From Sphingomonadales bacterium UBA7471 (GTDB taxonomy: Bacteria > Pseudomonadota > Alphaproteobacteria > Sphingomonadales > Sphingomonadaceae), in assembly GCA_002479765.1 (NCBI GenBank), contig DLOZ01000003.1, forward strand, positions 1 to 13,647: DNA of 13,647 nucleotides, written 5' to 3'. The notes beneath the pieces were generated by a model. The model was given only the letters and a program-made list of their open reading frames with translations, had not been told where the DNA came from and did not search any database. How positions within the stretch are numbered: position 1 is the first letter of the stretch; each line of letters opens with the position of its first letter. A program made the position numbers and the translations under genes. Positions 6,483-13,647 of this stretch are shown in pieces.

Positions 6483-7891
6483 CACATGTGGATCGGTTTG
6501 CCGGTCACGGCCATGGCCGCTTCCTTCAAGGCTTCGGCATGGGTCGGGTGGGCATGGCAGGTATATGCGATGTCTTCCGAAGTCGCACCGAACTCCATGG
6601 CGACGGCTGCTTCAGCGATCATGCTTCCGGCGATGGATGCGATGATATGCACGCCAAGCACGCGGTCAGTTTTTGCATCGGCAATGACTTTGACGAAACC
6701 GTCCGTGGTGCGATTTGTTTTCGCACGGCTGTTGGCCATCATCGGGAATTTGCCGACCTTGATCTCGCTACCCGAAGCCGAAGCATGTTCTTTCGCTTCT
6801 TCCTCGGTCAGGCCAACACTGGCGATTTCGGGGTAGGTGTAGACCACGCCCGGGATGACGTCATGGTTGACGATACCCGTCAGGCCCGCAACAAATTCAG
6901 CCGCGGCAATGCCTTCGTCTTCCGCCTTATGCGCCAGCATGGGGCCGGGGCAAACGTCGCCAATCGCGTAGATTCCGGGAACACTGGTCTGGAAATCATG
7001 GCCAATTTCAATCTGCCCGCGCGCATTGACCGCAAGACCCGCTTTTTCCAGCCCGAGGCCATCGGTGTTTGGACGGCGGCCAATCGCCACAAGTACGCAA
7101 TCGGCTTCAATCGTCTCGCTGGCTCCGCCGGCTGATGGTTCAACCGTCAGCGTGGCCATGCCGCCCTTTACCGTTGCGCCGGTAACCTTGGTACCCATGC
7201 GCAGGTTGAAGCCCTGTTTTTTGAAGATCTTGGCCGCTTCCTTGCGGACTTCGCCGTCCATGCCGGGCAGGATCTGGTCAAGATATTCGACCACAGTCAC
7301 TTGCGCGCCAAGACGCAACCATACGCTGCCAAGTTCAAGCCCGATAACACCGCCGCCGATGACGACCATGTGTTTGGGCACCTTTGGCAAGGCCAGCGCG
7401 CCGGTGGAATCGACGATAACCTTTTGGTCTATTTCGACGCCGGGCAATGGCGTTACCGATGATCCTGTCGCGACCATGATGTTTTTCGCGGTGTAATTTT
7501 TGCCGGATACATCAATGCTGTTGGCGGACGTGAACGCGGCGCGGCCCTTGAGCCAATCAACCTTGTTCTTTTTAAACAGAAACTCGATGCCGCCGGTCAA
7601 TTCGGACACAGCCTTCGTTTTTTCTGCGTGCATTTGGTCGAGGTTGAGCGAGACGCCCTTAAAATCGATACCGAATTTCGCCAGCGAACCCGATTGTGCC
7701 TCATGGTACATTTCGGATGCATGCAGCAAAGCTTTTGACGGAATGCAGCCGACGTTGAGGCACGTGCCACCCAATGTCTCGCGGCTTTCGACGCAGGCTG
7801 TTTTCAGGCCGAGTTGTGCGGCGCGGATGGCGGCAACATAACCGCCCGGACCTGCACCGATAACGATCAGGTCATAATCATGGTCTGCCAT
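6482..7891 (-). CDS. lpdA: Dihydrolipoyl dehydrogenase (E3 of the 2-oxoglutarate dehydrogenase complex)
   Basis: A 469-aa FAD flavoprotein that reoxidises dihydrolipoyl groups on E2 and passes electrons to NAD+. The N-terminal FAD-binding motif is VIGAGPGGYVAA, the redox-active disulfide is Cys44/Cys49 in GGTCLNVGCIPSK, the NAD-binding motif is VVIGGGVIGLELGSVW, a second FAD motif is YAIGDVCPGPMLAHKAEDEG, and the dimer-interface catalytic His448/Glu453 pair lies in HAHPTHAEALKEA. Length and all active-site features are normal. The ATG is preceded by AAGGAG with a 7-nt spacer, and that Shine-Dalgarno overlaps the sucB stop. Placement directly after sucA and sucB suggests this copy serves the 2-oxoglutarate complex; whether it also serves pyruvate dehydrogenase cannot be seen here. 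Confidence 0.97.
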   Translation of the reverse strand: MADHDYDLIVIGAGPGGYVAAIRAAQLGLKTACVESRETLGGTCLNVGCIPSKALLHASEMYHEAQSGSLAKFGIDFKGVSLNLDQMHAEKTKAVSELTGGIEFLFKKNKVDWLKGRAAFTSANSIDVSGKNYTAKNIMVATGSSVTPLPGVEIDQKVIVDSTGALALPKVPKHMVVIGGGVIGLELGSVWLRLGAQVTVVEYLDQILPGMDGEVRKEAAKIFKKQGFNLRMGTKVTGATVKGGMATLTVEPSAGGASETIEADCVLVAIGRRPNTDGLGLEKAGLAVNARGQIEIGHDFQTSVPGIYAIGDVCPGPMLAHKAEDEGIAAAEFVAGLTGIVNHDVIPGVVYTYPEIASVGLTEEEAKEHASASGSEIKVGKFPMMANSRAKTNRTTDGFVKVIADAKTDRVLGVHIIASIAGSMIAEAAVAMEFGATSEDIAYTCHAHPTHAEALKEAAMAVTGKPIHM

Positions 7892-7898
7892 TGCTCAG

Positions 7899-7904
7899 CT
7901 CCTT
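7899..7904 (-). promoter_or_regulatory. lpdA Shine-Dalgarno overlapping the sucB stop
   Basis: On the minus strand AAGGAG occupies 7904-7899, 7 nt before the lpdA ATG, and shares bases with the sucB TAA (7905-7903). Ribosomes finishing sucB would be placed on the lpdA start, which favours coupled synthesis of E2 and E3. Confidence 0.8.
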
Positions 7905-9129
7905 AAAGGTCGATCAACAATCGGGTCGGGTCTTCAATCGCCTCTTTGACGATTTTCAGGAAAGTCACTGCCTCACGGCCGTCGATGAGCCGGTGGTCAT
8001 AGCTTAGCGCCAAATACATCATTGGGCGAACGACAACCTGTCCGTCGCGGACAACGGGGCGGTCTTCGATACGGTGAAGACCAAGCACAGCAGACTGTGG
8101 CGGGTTGATAATCGGGGTCGACATCAGGCTGCCGAACACACCGCCGTTGGAAATGGTGAAGGTTCCGCCCGACATATCGTCCATGGTGAGCGCACCGGCC
8201 TTGGCCTTTGCACCAAAATCACCAATGGCCTTTTCAATCTGGGCAAAGCTCATGGCGTCGGCGTTGCGCACGACGGGTACGACGAGGCCATTTGGCGCGC
8301 TAACCGCGACCGAGACGTCGAGATAATTGTGATAGACGATTTCGTCGCCATCGATCTGCGCATTAACGGCAGGAACATCACGCGCTGCCAACGCAACCGC
8401 CTTGGTAAAGAAGCCCATGAAGCCGAGGCGCACGCCATGCTTCTTTTCAAACAGGTCTTTGTACGTCGCGCGCGCTTCAATCACGGCGGACATATCGACA
8501 TCGTTAAAGGTCGTCAGCAGCGCCGCTGTGTCTTGTGCGGACTTCAAACGCTTTGCAATTGTCTGGCGCAGACGCGTCATCTTCACGCGCTCTTCCTGAC
8601 GCGCACCTGTTGGCGCAGACGCAGCTGGCGTTGCCGTTGATGCTGAAGTGGCTGCAGGTGCAGGCGCACCCTTTGCCGCCGCAATAACATCTTCCTTGGT
8701 CAGGCGGCCGTCCTTGCCGGTGCCTTTGATCTTGCTTGGGTCAATGCCGAGCTCAAGCACCAAGCGGCGGACCGCAGGTGACAAGGGCAGATCGCTGTTT
8801 TCTGAAGCCGCGACCGGTGCAGGCGCCGCGGTGCTCGTAACGGCGGGGGTCACAGCGGCCGCGGCTGTGGCAGGTGCTGCTGCGGCTCCGGTGCCCGCAT
8901 CGATCGAACCGATGACCGCGCCGACATTAACGGTCGCGCCTTCCTCAACAGCATAGGCACCCATGATACCGGCGACAGGTGACGGCACTTCGACCGCGAC
9001 CTTGTCGGTTTCAAGGCTGGCGATCGGTTCATCGACCGCAACCGGCTCACCGGGTTTTTTCAGCCATTGTCCAAGGGTCGCTTCAGTGATGGACTCGCCC
9101 AATACGGGGACTTTAACTTCAGTGCTCAT
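7903..9129 (-). CDS. sucB: Dihydrolipoyllysine succinyltransferase (E2 of 2-oxoglutarate dehydrogenase)
   Basis: A 408-aa E2 core protein that transfers succinyl groups from the lipoyl arm to CoA. Domain order is clear. One lipoyl domain covers about residues 1-77 with lipoyl-lysine Lys43 in ETDKVAVEV. An Ala/Pro/Thr-rich flexible linker follows (about 78-112), then an E3-binding domain at about 114-153 (SPAVRRLVLELGID...GTGKDGRLTKEDV). After a second Ala/Pro linker comes the catalytic domain, ending in ALSYDHRLIDGREAVTFL with His379 and Asp383 (His376/Asp380 in E. coli SucB by recall). The short, single-lipoyl layout and the ETDKV site fit the succinyl- rather than acetyltransferase. It starts 10 nt after sucA. 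The Shine-Dalgarno (TGAGG, 9142-9138) contains the sucA stop codon. Confidence 0.97.
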   Translation of the reverse strand: MSTEVKVPVLGESITEATLGQWLKKPGEPVAVDEPIASLETDKVAVEVPSPVAGIMGAYAVEEGATVNVGAVIGSIDAGTGAAAAPATAAAAVTPAVTSTAAPAPVAASENSDLPLSPAVRRLVLELGIDPSKIKGTGKDGRLTKEDVIAAAKGAPAPAATSASTATPAASAPTGARQEERVKMTRLRQTIAKRLKSAQDTAALLTTFNDVDMSAVIEARATYKDLFEKKHGVRLGFMGFFTKAVALAARDVPAVNAQIDGDEIVYHNYLDVSVAVSAPNGLVVPVVRNADAMSFAQIEKAIGDFGAKAKAGALTMDDMSGGTFTISNGGVFGSLMSTPIINPPQSAVLGLHRIEDRPVVRDGQVVVRPMMYLALSYDHRLIDGREAVTFLKIVKEAIEDPTRLLIDL

Positions 9130-9137
9130 AATTCAAT

Positions 9138-9142
9138 CCTCA
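9138..9142 (-). promoter_or_regulatory. sucB Shine-Dalgarno containing the sucA stop
   Basis: TGAGG at 9142-9138 on the minus strand includes the sucA TGA and lies 8 nt before the sucB ATG. This suggests translational coupling of E1 and E2. Confidence 0.75.
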
Positions 9143-11971
9143 GGAGGATGGAGGGGTAGCCGGCTTGGCTCCCCCGGTACGTTGACGGCGGATTTCTTCG
9201 CGGACATTGTGGCCCAATGCGTCTGCAACCAATGCGGCCTGTTCGGCTTGGTGGCGCTTGGCAAGACCCGTGGCTGTCGCGGCGGCGGCTTTGCGTCCGG
9301 CATAACGTGCGCGTGCTGGGCCGACATTGGCTTCTGCGAGGCATTCTTCCAAATAGGGGGCGACGAAGCTCCAGCTGCCCGCATTGCGCGGCTCTTCCTG
9401 GGCCCAAACGACCTCTTCCAAATTGGTCATACGCTTCAACCGGACAATCAATGGTTCGGCGGGGAAGGGATATAGCTGCTCGATGCGGACAATCGCGGTG
9501 TTTGTGTCACCGGATGCATCGCGCGCTTCCATCAGGTCATAGGCAACCTTGCCCGAACATAGGACCAGTCGTTTGACATCCTTGTCCGCAGGCGCGTTGA
9601 TATCCGACAGGATCCGCATGAAATGGCTTTCGCCTTGGAAATCCTCTGCCTTGGAAACCGCAAGCTTGTGCCGCAACAATGATTTTGGCGTCATGACGAT
9701 AAGCGGCTTGCGGAACGGCCGTGCCATCTGCCTGCGCAGCAAATGGAAATAATTTGCAGGCGTGGTGCAATTTGCGACCTGAATATTATCTTCGGCGCAC
9801 AATTGCAGGAAGCGTTCAAGGCGCGCGGAGCTGTGTTCCGGACCTTGTCCTTCATAGCCATGCGGCAACAGCATCACGAGACCATTGGCGCGCAACCATT
9901 TCGCTTCACCGGAGGCAATAAACTGGTCGATCATGGTTTGCGCACCATTCACGAAATCACCAAATTGCGCTTCCCAAAGCACCAGTGTCTTCGGCTCGGC
10001 ACCCGCATAGCCATATTCAAAACCCAGCACGCCGAATTCCGACAAGGGACTGTCGAGAATTTCAAAACGGCCATGCGGCAATGTTGCCAGCGGGATATAT
10101 TTTTCCTCCGTCGTCTGGTCGACCCAGACACCGTGGCGTTGGCTGAACGTACCGCGCCCCGAATCTTGGCCCGATAAGCGCACGCCATAGCCTTCGGAAA
10201 GCAATGATCCGAAAGCGAGCGCTTCGCCTGTTGCCCAGTCAAAGTTCTCACCCGTGCTGAACATCGCTTTTTTGGCATCAAGCACACGATTGAGCGTCGG
10301 GTGAATATTGTGGCCTTGAGGAACAGTGGTTAGTGTGCGGCCCAGGCTATCGAATAGCTTTTTGGACACGCTGGTTTGCACATTCCGGCGCGCGGTTTCT
10401 GGATCGGCTGGCTTGGACAGGCCAGACCAGCGCCCACCAAACCAGTCAGCGGCGTTGGCTTTATAATCGGCTGCGCTGGCAAATTCCTGCTCAAGCGTTT
10501 GCACATAGCGCATCGCGTGCTCGTCCGCCCAGTTCGCATCGATAACACCCTCGGCCTCAAGCCGTTTGGCGTATAAGCTGCTGACGGCGGGGTGGCCCTT
10601 GATGACTTTGTACATCAATGGCTGCGTGAAACCGGGCTCGTCGCCTTCATTGTGGCCAAAGCGACGATAGCACCACATGTCGATGACGATGTCGCGGTGG
10701 AATGTCTGACGGAATTCAATCGCAATTTTACACGCGAAGGTCACCGCTTCGGGATCATCACCATTGACGTGGAATATTGGCGCCTGAACGCCCTTGGCTA
10801 CGTCGGATGGATAAGGCGAAGACCGCGCATATTGCGGGCTGGTGGTGAAACCGACCTGGTTGTTCACGATAAAGTGCAGGCAGCCGCCAGTATTATACCC
10901 ACGAATGCCGGAAAAGCCGAGGCATTCCCAAACGATGCCCTGACCAGCAAAGGCCGCGTCGCCATGCAACAGCACGGGCAGCACTTGTTCATGCTTGCCA
11001 AGGTCATCGCGTGCGGTTTGGTTCGCGCGTACCTTGCCGAGCACCACTGGGTTCACCGCTTCAAGGTGCGAGGGGTTTGGCACAAGGCTCATATGCACCT
11101 TGATGCCGTCAAATTCGCGGTCGGTGCTGGTGCCGAGGTGATATTTCACATCGCCCGAACCGCCAACATCATCGGGGTTCGCGCTTCCGCCTGAAAATTC
11201 GTGGAAGATGATGCGGTATGGCTTTGCCATCACATTGGCCAAAACATTGAGACGACCGCGGTGCGGCATGCCGTAAACGATTTCGCGCACGCCGAGCTGG
11301 CCGCCATATTTGATGACGGCTTCGAGAGCAGGAATCATCGATTCGCCACCATCAAGGCCGAACCGCTTCGTGCCTACATATTTGCGGCCAAGGAATTTTT
11401 CATATTGCTCCGCCTCGATCACTTTGCCGAGAATGGCCTTTTTGCCTTCGGGCGTAAATTGGATGGCGGCATCTTTGCCCTCCATCCGCTCTTGCAGGAA
11501 CCGGCGCTCTTCGACGTCGGAAATGTGCATATATTCAAGGCCAACTGGCCCGCAATAATTGGCGCGCAGCGTATCGACGAGTTCACGAACCGTGGTCCAT
11601 TCGAGGCCAAGCGTGCCGCCGACATAGACCCGCTTGTCGAGGTCTGCGCCAGAAAAGCCATGATATTCGGGGGTAAGGTCAGCGGGAATATCCTGCTTGG
11701 AAAGCCCAAGCGGATCTAGATTCGCCGCCAGATGTCCGCGCACACGATAGGTGCGGACCAACATCATTGCGCGAATAGAATCGCTCGCTGCGGCAACGGC
11801 GTCGGCTTCTGCCATGGGCTTGCCAGCAGCCTTCGCCGCGGCCTTAACCGCGACCGCCATCTGCGTCGGATCAAGCGAAGCCGTCAGGTCATCGGTGATG
11901 GACAAAGGCCAATTCGAACGTGCCCAGCTTGGACCTTGCTCAGTTTCAAAATCTTGGTTTTCAAGACCCAT
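9140..11971 (-). CDS. sucA: 2-oxoglutarate dehydrogenase E1 component (thiamine-diphosphate dependent)
   Basis: A 943-aa E1o that decarboxylates 2-oxoglutarate and succinylates the E2 lipoyl arm. Hallmarks are RTYRVRGHLAANLDPLGL, YCGPVGLEYMHI, KRFGLDGGES, YGMPHRGRLNVLANV (His237, equivalent of E. coli His260), the ThDP/Mg motif from GDAAFAGQG (337-345) to NNQVGF (370-375), CYRRFGHNEGDEP, RLSGQDSGRGTF, LLPHGYEGQGPEHSSARLERFLQL and LRYAGRKAAA-like end. The start at 11971 is set by GGAG (11982-11979, 7-nt spacer); an in-frame ATG at 11995 lies inside the upstream repeat. Residues 1-40 read GLENQDFETEQGPSWARSNWPL and lack the conserved [Y/F][I/V]E.LY...DP.SV...W segment normally found here, so the N-terminus appears shortened. 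The upstream gap to sucD is filled by a repeat element. Confidence 0.97.
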   Translation of the reverse strand: MGLENQDFETEQGPSWARSNWPLSITDDLTASLDPTQMAVAVKAAAKAAGKPMAEADAVAAASDSIRAMMLVRTYRVRGHLAANLDPLGLSKQDIPADLTPEYHGFSGADLDKRVYVGGTLGLEWTTVRELVDTLRANYCGPVGLEYMHISDVEERRFLQERMEGKDAAIQFTPEGKKAILGKVIEAEQYEKFLGRKYVGTKRFGLDGGESMIPALEAVIKYGGQLGVREIVYGMPHRGRLNVLANVMAKPYRIIFHEFSGGSANPDDVGGSGDVKYHLGTSTDREFDGIKVHMSLVPNPSHLEAVNPVVLGKVRANQTARDDLGKHEQVLPVLLHGDAAFAGQGIVWECLGFSGIRGYNTGGCLHFIVNNQVGFTTSPQYARSSPYPSDVAKGVQAPIFHVNGDDPEAVTFACKIAIEFRQTFHRDIVIDMWCYRRFGHNEGDEPGFTQPLMYKVIKGHPAVSSLYAKRLEAEGVIDANWADEHAMRYVQTLEQEFASAADYKANAADWFGGRWSGLSKPADPETARRNVQTSVSKKLFDSLGRTLTTVPQGHNIHPTLNRVLDAKKAMFSTGENFDWATGEALAFGSLLSEGYGVRLSGQDSGRGTFSQRHGVWVDQTTEEKYIPLATLPHGRFEILDSPLSEFGVLGFEYGYAGAEPKTLVLWEAQFGDFVNGAQTMIDQFIASGEAKWLRANGLVMLLPHGYEGQGPEHSSARLERFLQLCAEDNIQVANCTTPANYFHLLRRQMARPFRKPLIVMTPKSLLRHKLAVSKAEDFQGESHFMRILSDINAPADKDVKRLVLCSGKVAYDLMEARDASGDTNTAIVRIEQLYPFPAEPLIVRLKRMTNLEEVVWAQEEPRNAGSWSFVAPYLEECLAEANVGPARARYAGRKAAAATATGLAKRHQAEQAALVADALGHNVREEIRRQRTGGAKPATPPSS

Positions 11972-11978
11972 ATTACTT

Positions 11979-11982
11979 CTCC
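11979..11982 (-). promoter_or_regulatory. Shine-Dalgarno deciding the sucA start
   Basis: GGAG on the minus strand at 11982-11979 is 7 nt from the ATG at 11971. It sits only about 3 nt outside the repeat element that ends at 11985, so the element was tolerated right up to the translation start region. Confidence 0.8.
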
Positions 11983-11984
11983 AA

Positions 11985-12124
11985 ATCCTCCCCATATGTG
12001 GGGAGGGGAACCATCCGCTGGATGGTGGAGGGGAGTTGCCGCTCTAACCCAGCGTCAGACGGAAGGCCCCTCCGTCACCCGGTACTTACGCACCAGTTGC
12101 TACCTCCCCGCGAACGGGGAGGAT
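11985..12124. repeat. 140-bp intergenic dispersed-repeat-like element with terminal inverted repeats and four stem-loops
   Basis: The element fills nearly all of the 158-nt sucD-sucA gap. Its ends are inverted copies of ATCCTCCCC (11985-11993 and 12116-12124). Each end is also a hairpin: CCTCCCCA/TGGGGAGG at 11987-12006 with a 4-nt loop, and CCTCCCCG/CGGGGAGG at 12103-12122 with a 4-nt loop. Two further stems lie inside: ACCATCC/GGATGGT at 12010-12026 and GACGGA/TCCGTC at 12058-12076. No U-run follows any stem in the transcribed direction, so it does not look like an intrinsic terminator. The layout, with CTCCCC...GGGGAGG ends and a GGTGGAGGGG core, resembles small dispersed repeats I recall from sphingomonad intergenic regions. 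A CAA triplet flanks both sides, possibly a target duplication but too short to trust. Confidence 0.75.
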
Positions 12125-12129
12125 CAAAA

Positions 12130-13014
12130 TCAACCCTTCAGCACTTCGACCAATGTCTTGCCGAGCAATGATGGTGACGGCGATACGCGGATGCCGGCTG
12201 CTTCCATTGCTGCGATCTTGCTCTCTGCGTCGCCCTTGCCGCCCGATACGATGGCGCCAGCATGGCCCATGCGGCGTCCGGGAGGTGCGGTGCGTCCGGC
12301 GATGAAGCCAGCCATTGGCTTTTTGCGGCCCTTCTTGGCTTCGTCGATCAGGAACTGTGCAGCTTCTTCTTCTGCGCTGCCGCCGATTTCACCGATCATG
12401 ATGATCGACTTGGTCGCATCATCGGCAAGGAACAGCTCAAGGCAATCGATGAAGTTGGTGCCGTTGACGGGGTCACCGCCAATGCCAACTGCAGTGGTCT
12501 GGCCAAGGCCTTCTGCGGTGGTCTGGAATACGGCTTCATAAGTGAGCGTGCCTGACCGTGAGACGACGCCGACCGAGCCCGCGGAGAAAATGCTGCCGGG
12601 CATGATGCCGATTTTACATTCATTGGGTGTCAGAACGCCAGGGCAGTTCGGGCCAATCAAGCGCGATTTCGAGCCCGACAATGCGCGCTTCACCTTGACC
12701 ATGTCGAGCACAGGAATGCCTTCGGTGATGCAGACGATCAACGGGATTTCCGCGTCAATGGCTTCAAGGATTGAGTCGGCTGCAAAGGGCGGTGGCACAT
12801 ACACAACCGACGCATCCGCGCCTGTGACTTCTTTCGCCTCAAGCACCGTGTCAAACATCGGCAGGCCGATGTGCGTTGTTCCGCCCTTGCCCGGGGTAAC
12901 ACCGCCAACCATCTGCGTGCCATAAGCAAGCGCCTGCTCGGTATGGAATGTGCCAGTGGCACCCGTCATACCCTGCGTGATGACCTTGGTGTTTTTGTTG
13001 ATAAGGATGCTCAC
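12130..13014 (-). CDS. sucD: Succinate-CoA ligase (ADP-forming) subunit alpha
   Basis: A 294-aa alpha subunit that binds CoA and carries the phosphohistidine intermediate when succinyl-CoA is converted to succinate with ADP or GDP phosphorylation. Hallmarks are MSILINKNTKVITQGMTGATGTFH at the N-terminus, GGVTPGKGGTTH, PLIVCITEGIPV, SRLIGPNCPGV, SRSGTLTYEAV, GIGGDPVNGTNFID and the histidine loop RRMGHAGAIVSGGKGDAESK (about His251). The start is a GTG at 13014; no in-frame ATG is near, and AGGAG (13025-13021) lies 6 nt upstream. The gene follows mdh by 27 nt on the same strand. The beta subunit gene sucC, which normally sits between mdh and sucD in alphaproteobacteria, is not there, so SucC must be encoded elsewhere. 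The stop is 5 nt before the repeat element. Confidence 0.96.
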   Translation of the reverse strand: MSILINKNTKVITQGMTGATGTFHTEQALAYGTQMVGGVTPGKGGTTHIGLPMFDTVLEAKEVTGADASVVYVPPPFAADSILEAIDAEIPLIVCITEGIPVLDMVKVKRALSGSKSRLIGPNCPGVLTPNECKIGIMPGSIFSAGSVGVVSRSGTLTYEAVFQTTAEGLGQTTAVGIGGDPVNGTNFIDCLELFLADDATKSIIMIGEIGGSAEEEAAQFLIDEAKKGRKKPMAGFIAGRTAPPGRRMGHAGAIVSGGKGDAESKIAAMEAAGIRVSPSPSLLGKTLVEVLKG

Positions 13015-13020
13015 ATATGT

Positions 13021-13025
13021 CTCCT
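13021..13025 (-). promoter_or_regulatory. Shine-Dalgarno supporting the sucD GTG start
   Basis: AGGAG on the minus strand at 13025-13021 lies 6 nt before GTG at 13014. It confirms a GTG start that gives the standard family N-terminus MSILINKNTK. Confidence 0.8.
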
Positions 13026-13041
13026 AAATTCGGGGGTTCGC

Positions 13042-13647
13042 TTAGTTCAGCGAGGAATCAATTGCCTTACATGCGACAAGCAGTTCTTTGACCGCATCGA
13101 CGCTTATCGCAAGGTTACCCTTGGCTTCGTCATCAAGCGCGATTTCGACGACCTTTTCAACGCCGCCCGCGCCAATGACGACGGGCACGCCGACATATAG
13201 ATTGTCGACGCCATATTGGCCGGTCAGATGCACAGCAGCTGGAAGAACGCGCTTTTGGTCGTTCAAATAGGCTTCGGCCATCGCGATGCCGCTGGTTGCC
13301 GGCGCGTAGAACGCAGAGCCGGTTTTAAGCAGACCAACGATTTCACCGCCGCCGCTGCGCGTGCGCTGCACGATTGCGTCAATGCGCTCCTGAGTCGAAA
13401 AGCCCATTTTGATCAGGTCTGGAACCGGAATGCCCGATACGGTCGAATATTGAATGACAGGCACCATGGTGTCGCCATGACCGCCAAGCACGAAGCTGGT
13501 GACGTCTTTTACCGACACATTGAATTCGTCCGCAAGGAAGTGGCTAAAGCGTGCTGAGTCGAGAACGCCTGCCATGCCGACAACCATGTGATGTGGCAGG
13601 CCGGAGAATTCGCGCAGCGCCCATACCATCGCGTCGAGCGGGTTGGT
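13042..13647 (-). CDS. mdh: Malate dehydrogenase (LDH-like type), C-terminal two thirds; 5' end outside the window
   Basis: 201 codons plus TAA are present and the frame runs off the right edge, beginning with TNPLDAMVWALREFSGLP. This is the conserved segment after the NAD-binding domain. Further hallmarks are VGMAGVLDSARF, the catalytic-histidine motif VLGGHGDTMVP, PVVIGAGGVEKVVEI and a C-terminal helix. These fit the LDH-like, homotetrameric MDH of alphaproteobacteria, which oxidises malate to oxaloacetate with NAD+. About 110-120 N-terminal residues with the NAD-binding glycine motif are missing because of the window boundary, not a mutation. It is upstream of sucD with a 27-nt gap and is probably first or near-first in the TCA operon; its promoter is not visible. 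Confidence 0.95.
   Translation of the reverse strand, partial: TNPLDAMVWALREFSGLPHHMVVGMAGVLDSARFSHFLADEFNVSVKDVTSFVLGGHGDTMVPVIQYSTVSGIPVPDLIKMGFSTQERIDAIVQRTRSGGGEIVGLLKTGSAFYAPATSGIAMAEAYLNDQKRVLPAAVHLTGQYGVDNLYVGVPVVIGAGGVEKVVEIALDDEAKGNLAISVDAVKELLVACKAIDSSLN

Noticed and set aside
10592..11194. Plus-strand open frame of 200 codons antisense to sucA
   Set aside because: Lies wholly within the ThDP-binding part of sucA; no recognisable domain.
11972..11995. Longer sucA start at the ATG at 11995
   Set aside because: It falls in the loop of the terminal hairpin of the repeat and has no Shine-Dalgarno, whereas 11971 has GGAG at 7 nt.
12103..12122. Strong hairpin after the sucD stop as an intrinsic terminator
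   Set aside because: In the transcribed direction the stem is followed by UAGCAACUGG, not a U-run, and a terminator here would cut off sucA, sucB and lpdA.
11732..12541. Plus-strand open frame of 269 codons spanning the start of sucA, the intergenic repeat and the end of sucD
   Set aside because: It runs antisense to two certain genes and through the hairpin repeat; its Trp/Gly-rich middle is the translated repeat. No family resemblance or Shine-Dalgarno.

Overview
This window looks like chromosomal core DNA from an alphaproteobacterium, most likely a member of the Sphingomonadales. The evidence is an mdh-sucD-sucA-sucB-lpdA order without sucC, a class Ib aspartate aminotransferase, a bifunctional PabB/PabC, and a hairpin-rich dispersed repeat of a kind common in sphingomonads. 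GC content is moderate by eye. That assignment rests on recalled family knowledge, not on a search. I see no prophage, insertion sequence, CRISPR array, tRNA or rRNA.

Left part, + strand (1-4871). The window opens with the last 17 codons of a class III alcohol dehydrogenase (glutathione-dependent formaldehyde dehydrogenase). It is followed by a VOC/glyoxalase-fold protein, a ProXp-ala type trans-editing deacylase and S-formylglutathione hydrolase. Spacing is tight, including an ATGA overlap between the last two, so this reads as a formaldehyde-detoxification operon with a tRNA-editing gene inserted. Next come a fused aminodeoxychorismate synthase/lyase (PABA for folate) and an aspartate/prephenate-type aminotransferase.

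Middle (4872-5855, + strand). A short intergenic region holds a 37-codon candidate membrane microprotein. It lies just ahead of a secreted, probably lipid-anchored, methionine sulfoxide reductase A that has no C-terminal resolving cysteine. msrA abuts the oppositely oriented TRIC/UPF0126 gene with no bases between the stop codons.

Right part, - strand (5856-13647). Reading right to left: mdh (5' end cut by the window edge), sucD, sucA, sucB, lpdA and a UPF0126/TRIC-like membrane protein gene. These encode malate dehydrogenase, succinyl-CoA synthetase alpha and all three components of the 2-oxoglutarate dehydrogenase complex, so this is a TCA-cycle operon. Several Shine-Dalgarno sequences overlap the preceding stop codon, which points to translational coupling. 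The only sizeable gap, sucD-sucA, is almost filled by a 140-bp element with terminal inverted repeats and at least four stem-loops.

I did not find a clearly new biological system. The points most worth checking are the repeat inside the TCA operon, the SucA N-terminus lacking the usual E2-binding motif, the missing sucC, the 37-aa ORF, and the single-cysteine lipoprotein-like MsrA.
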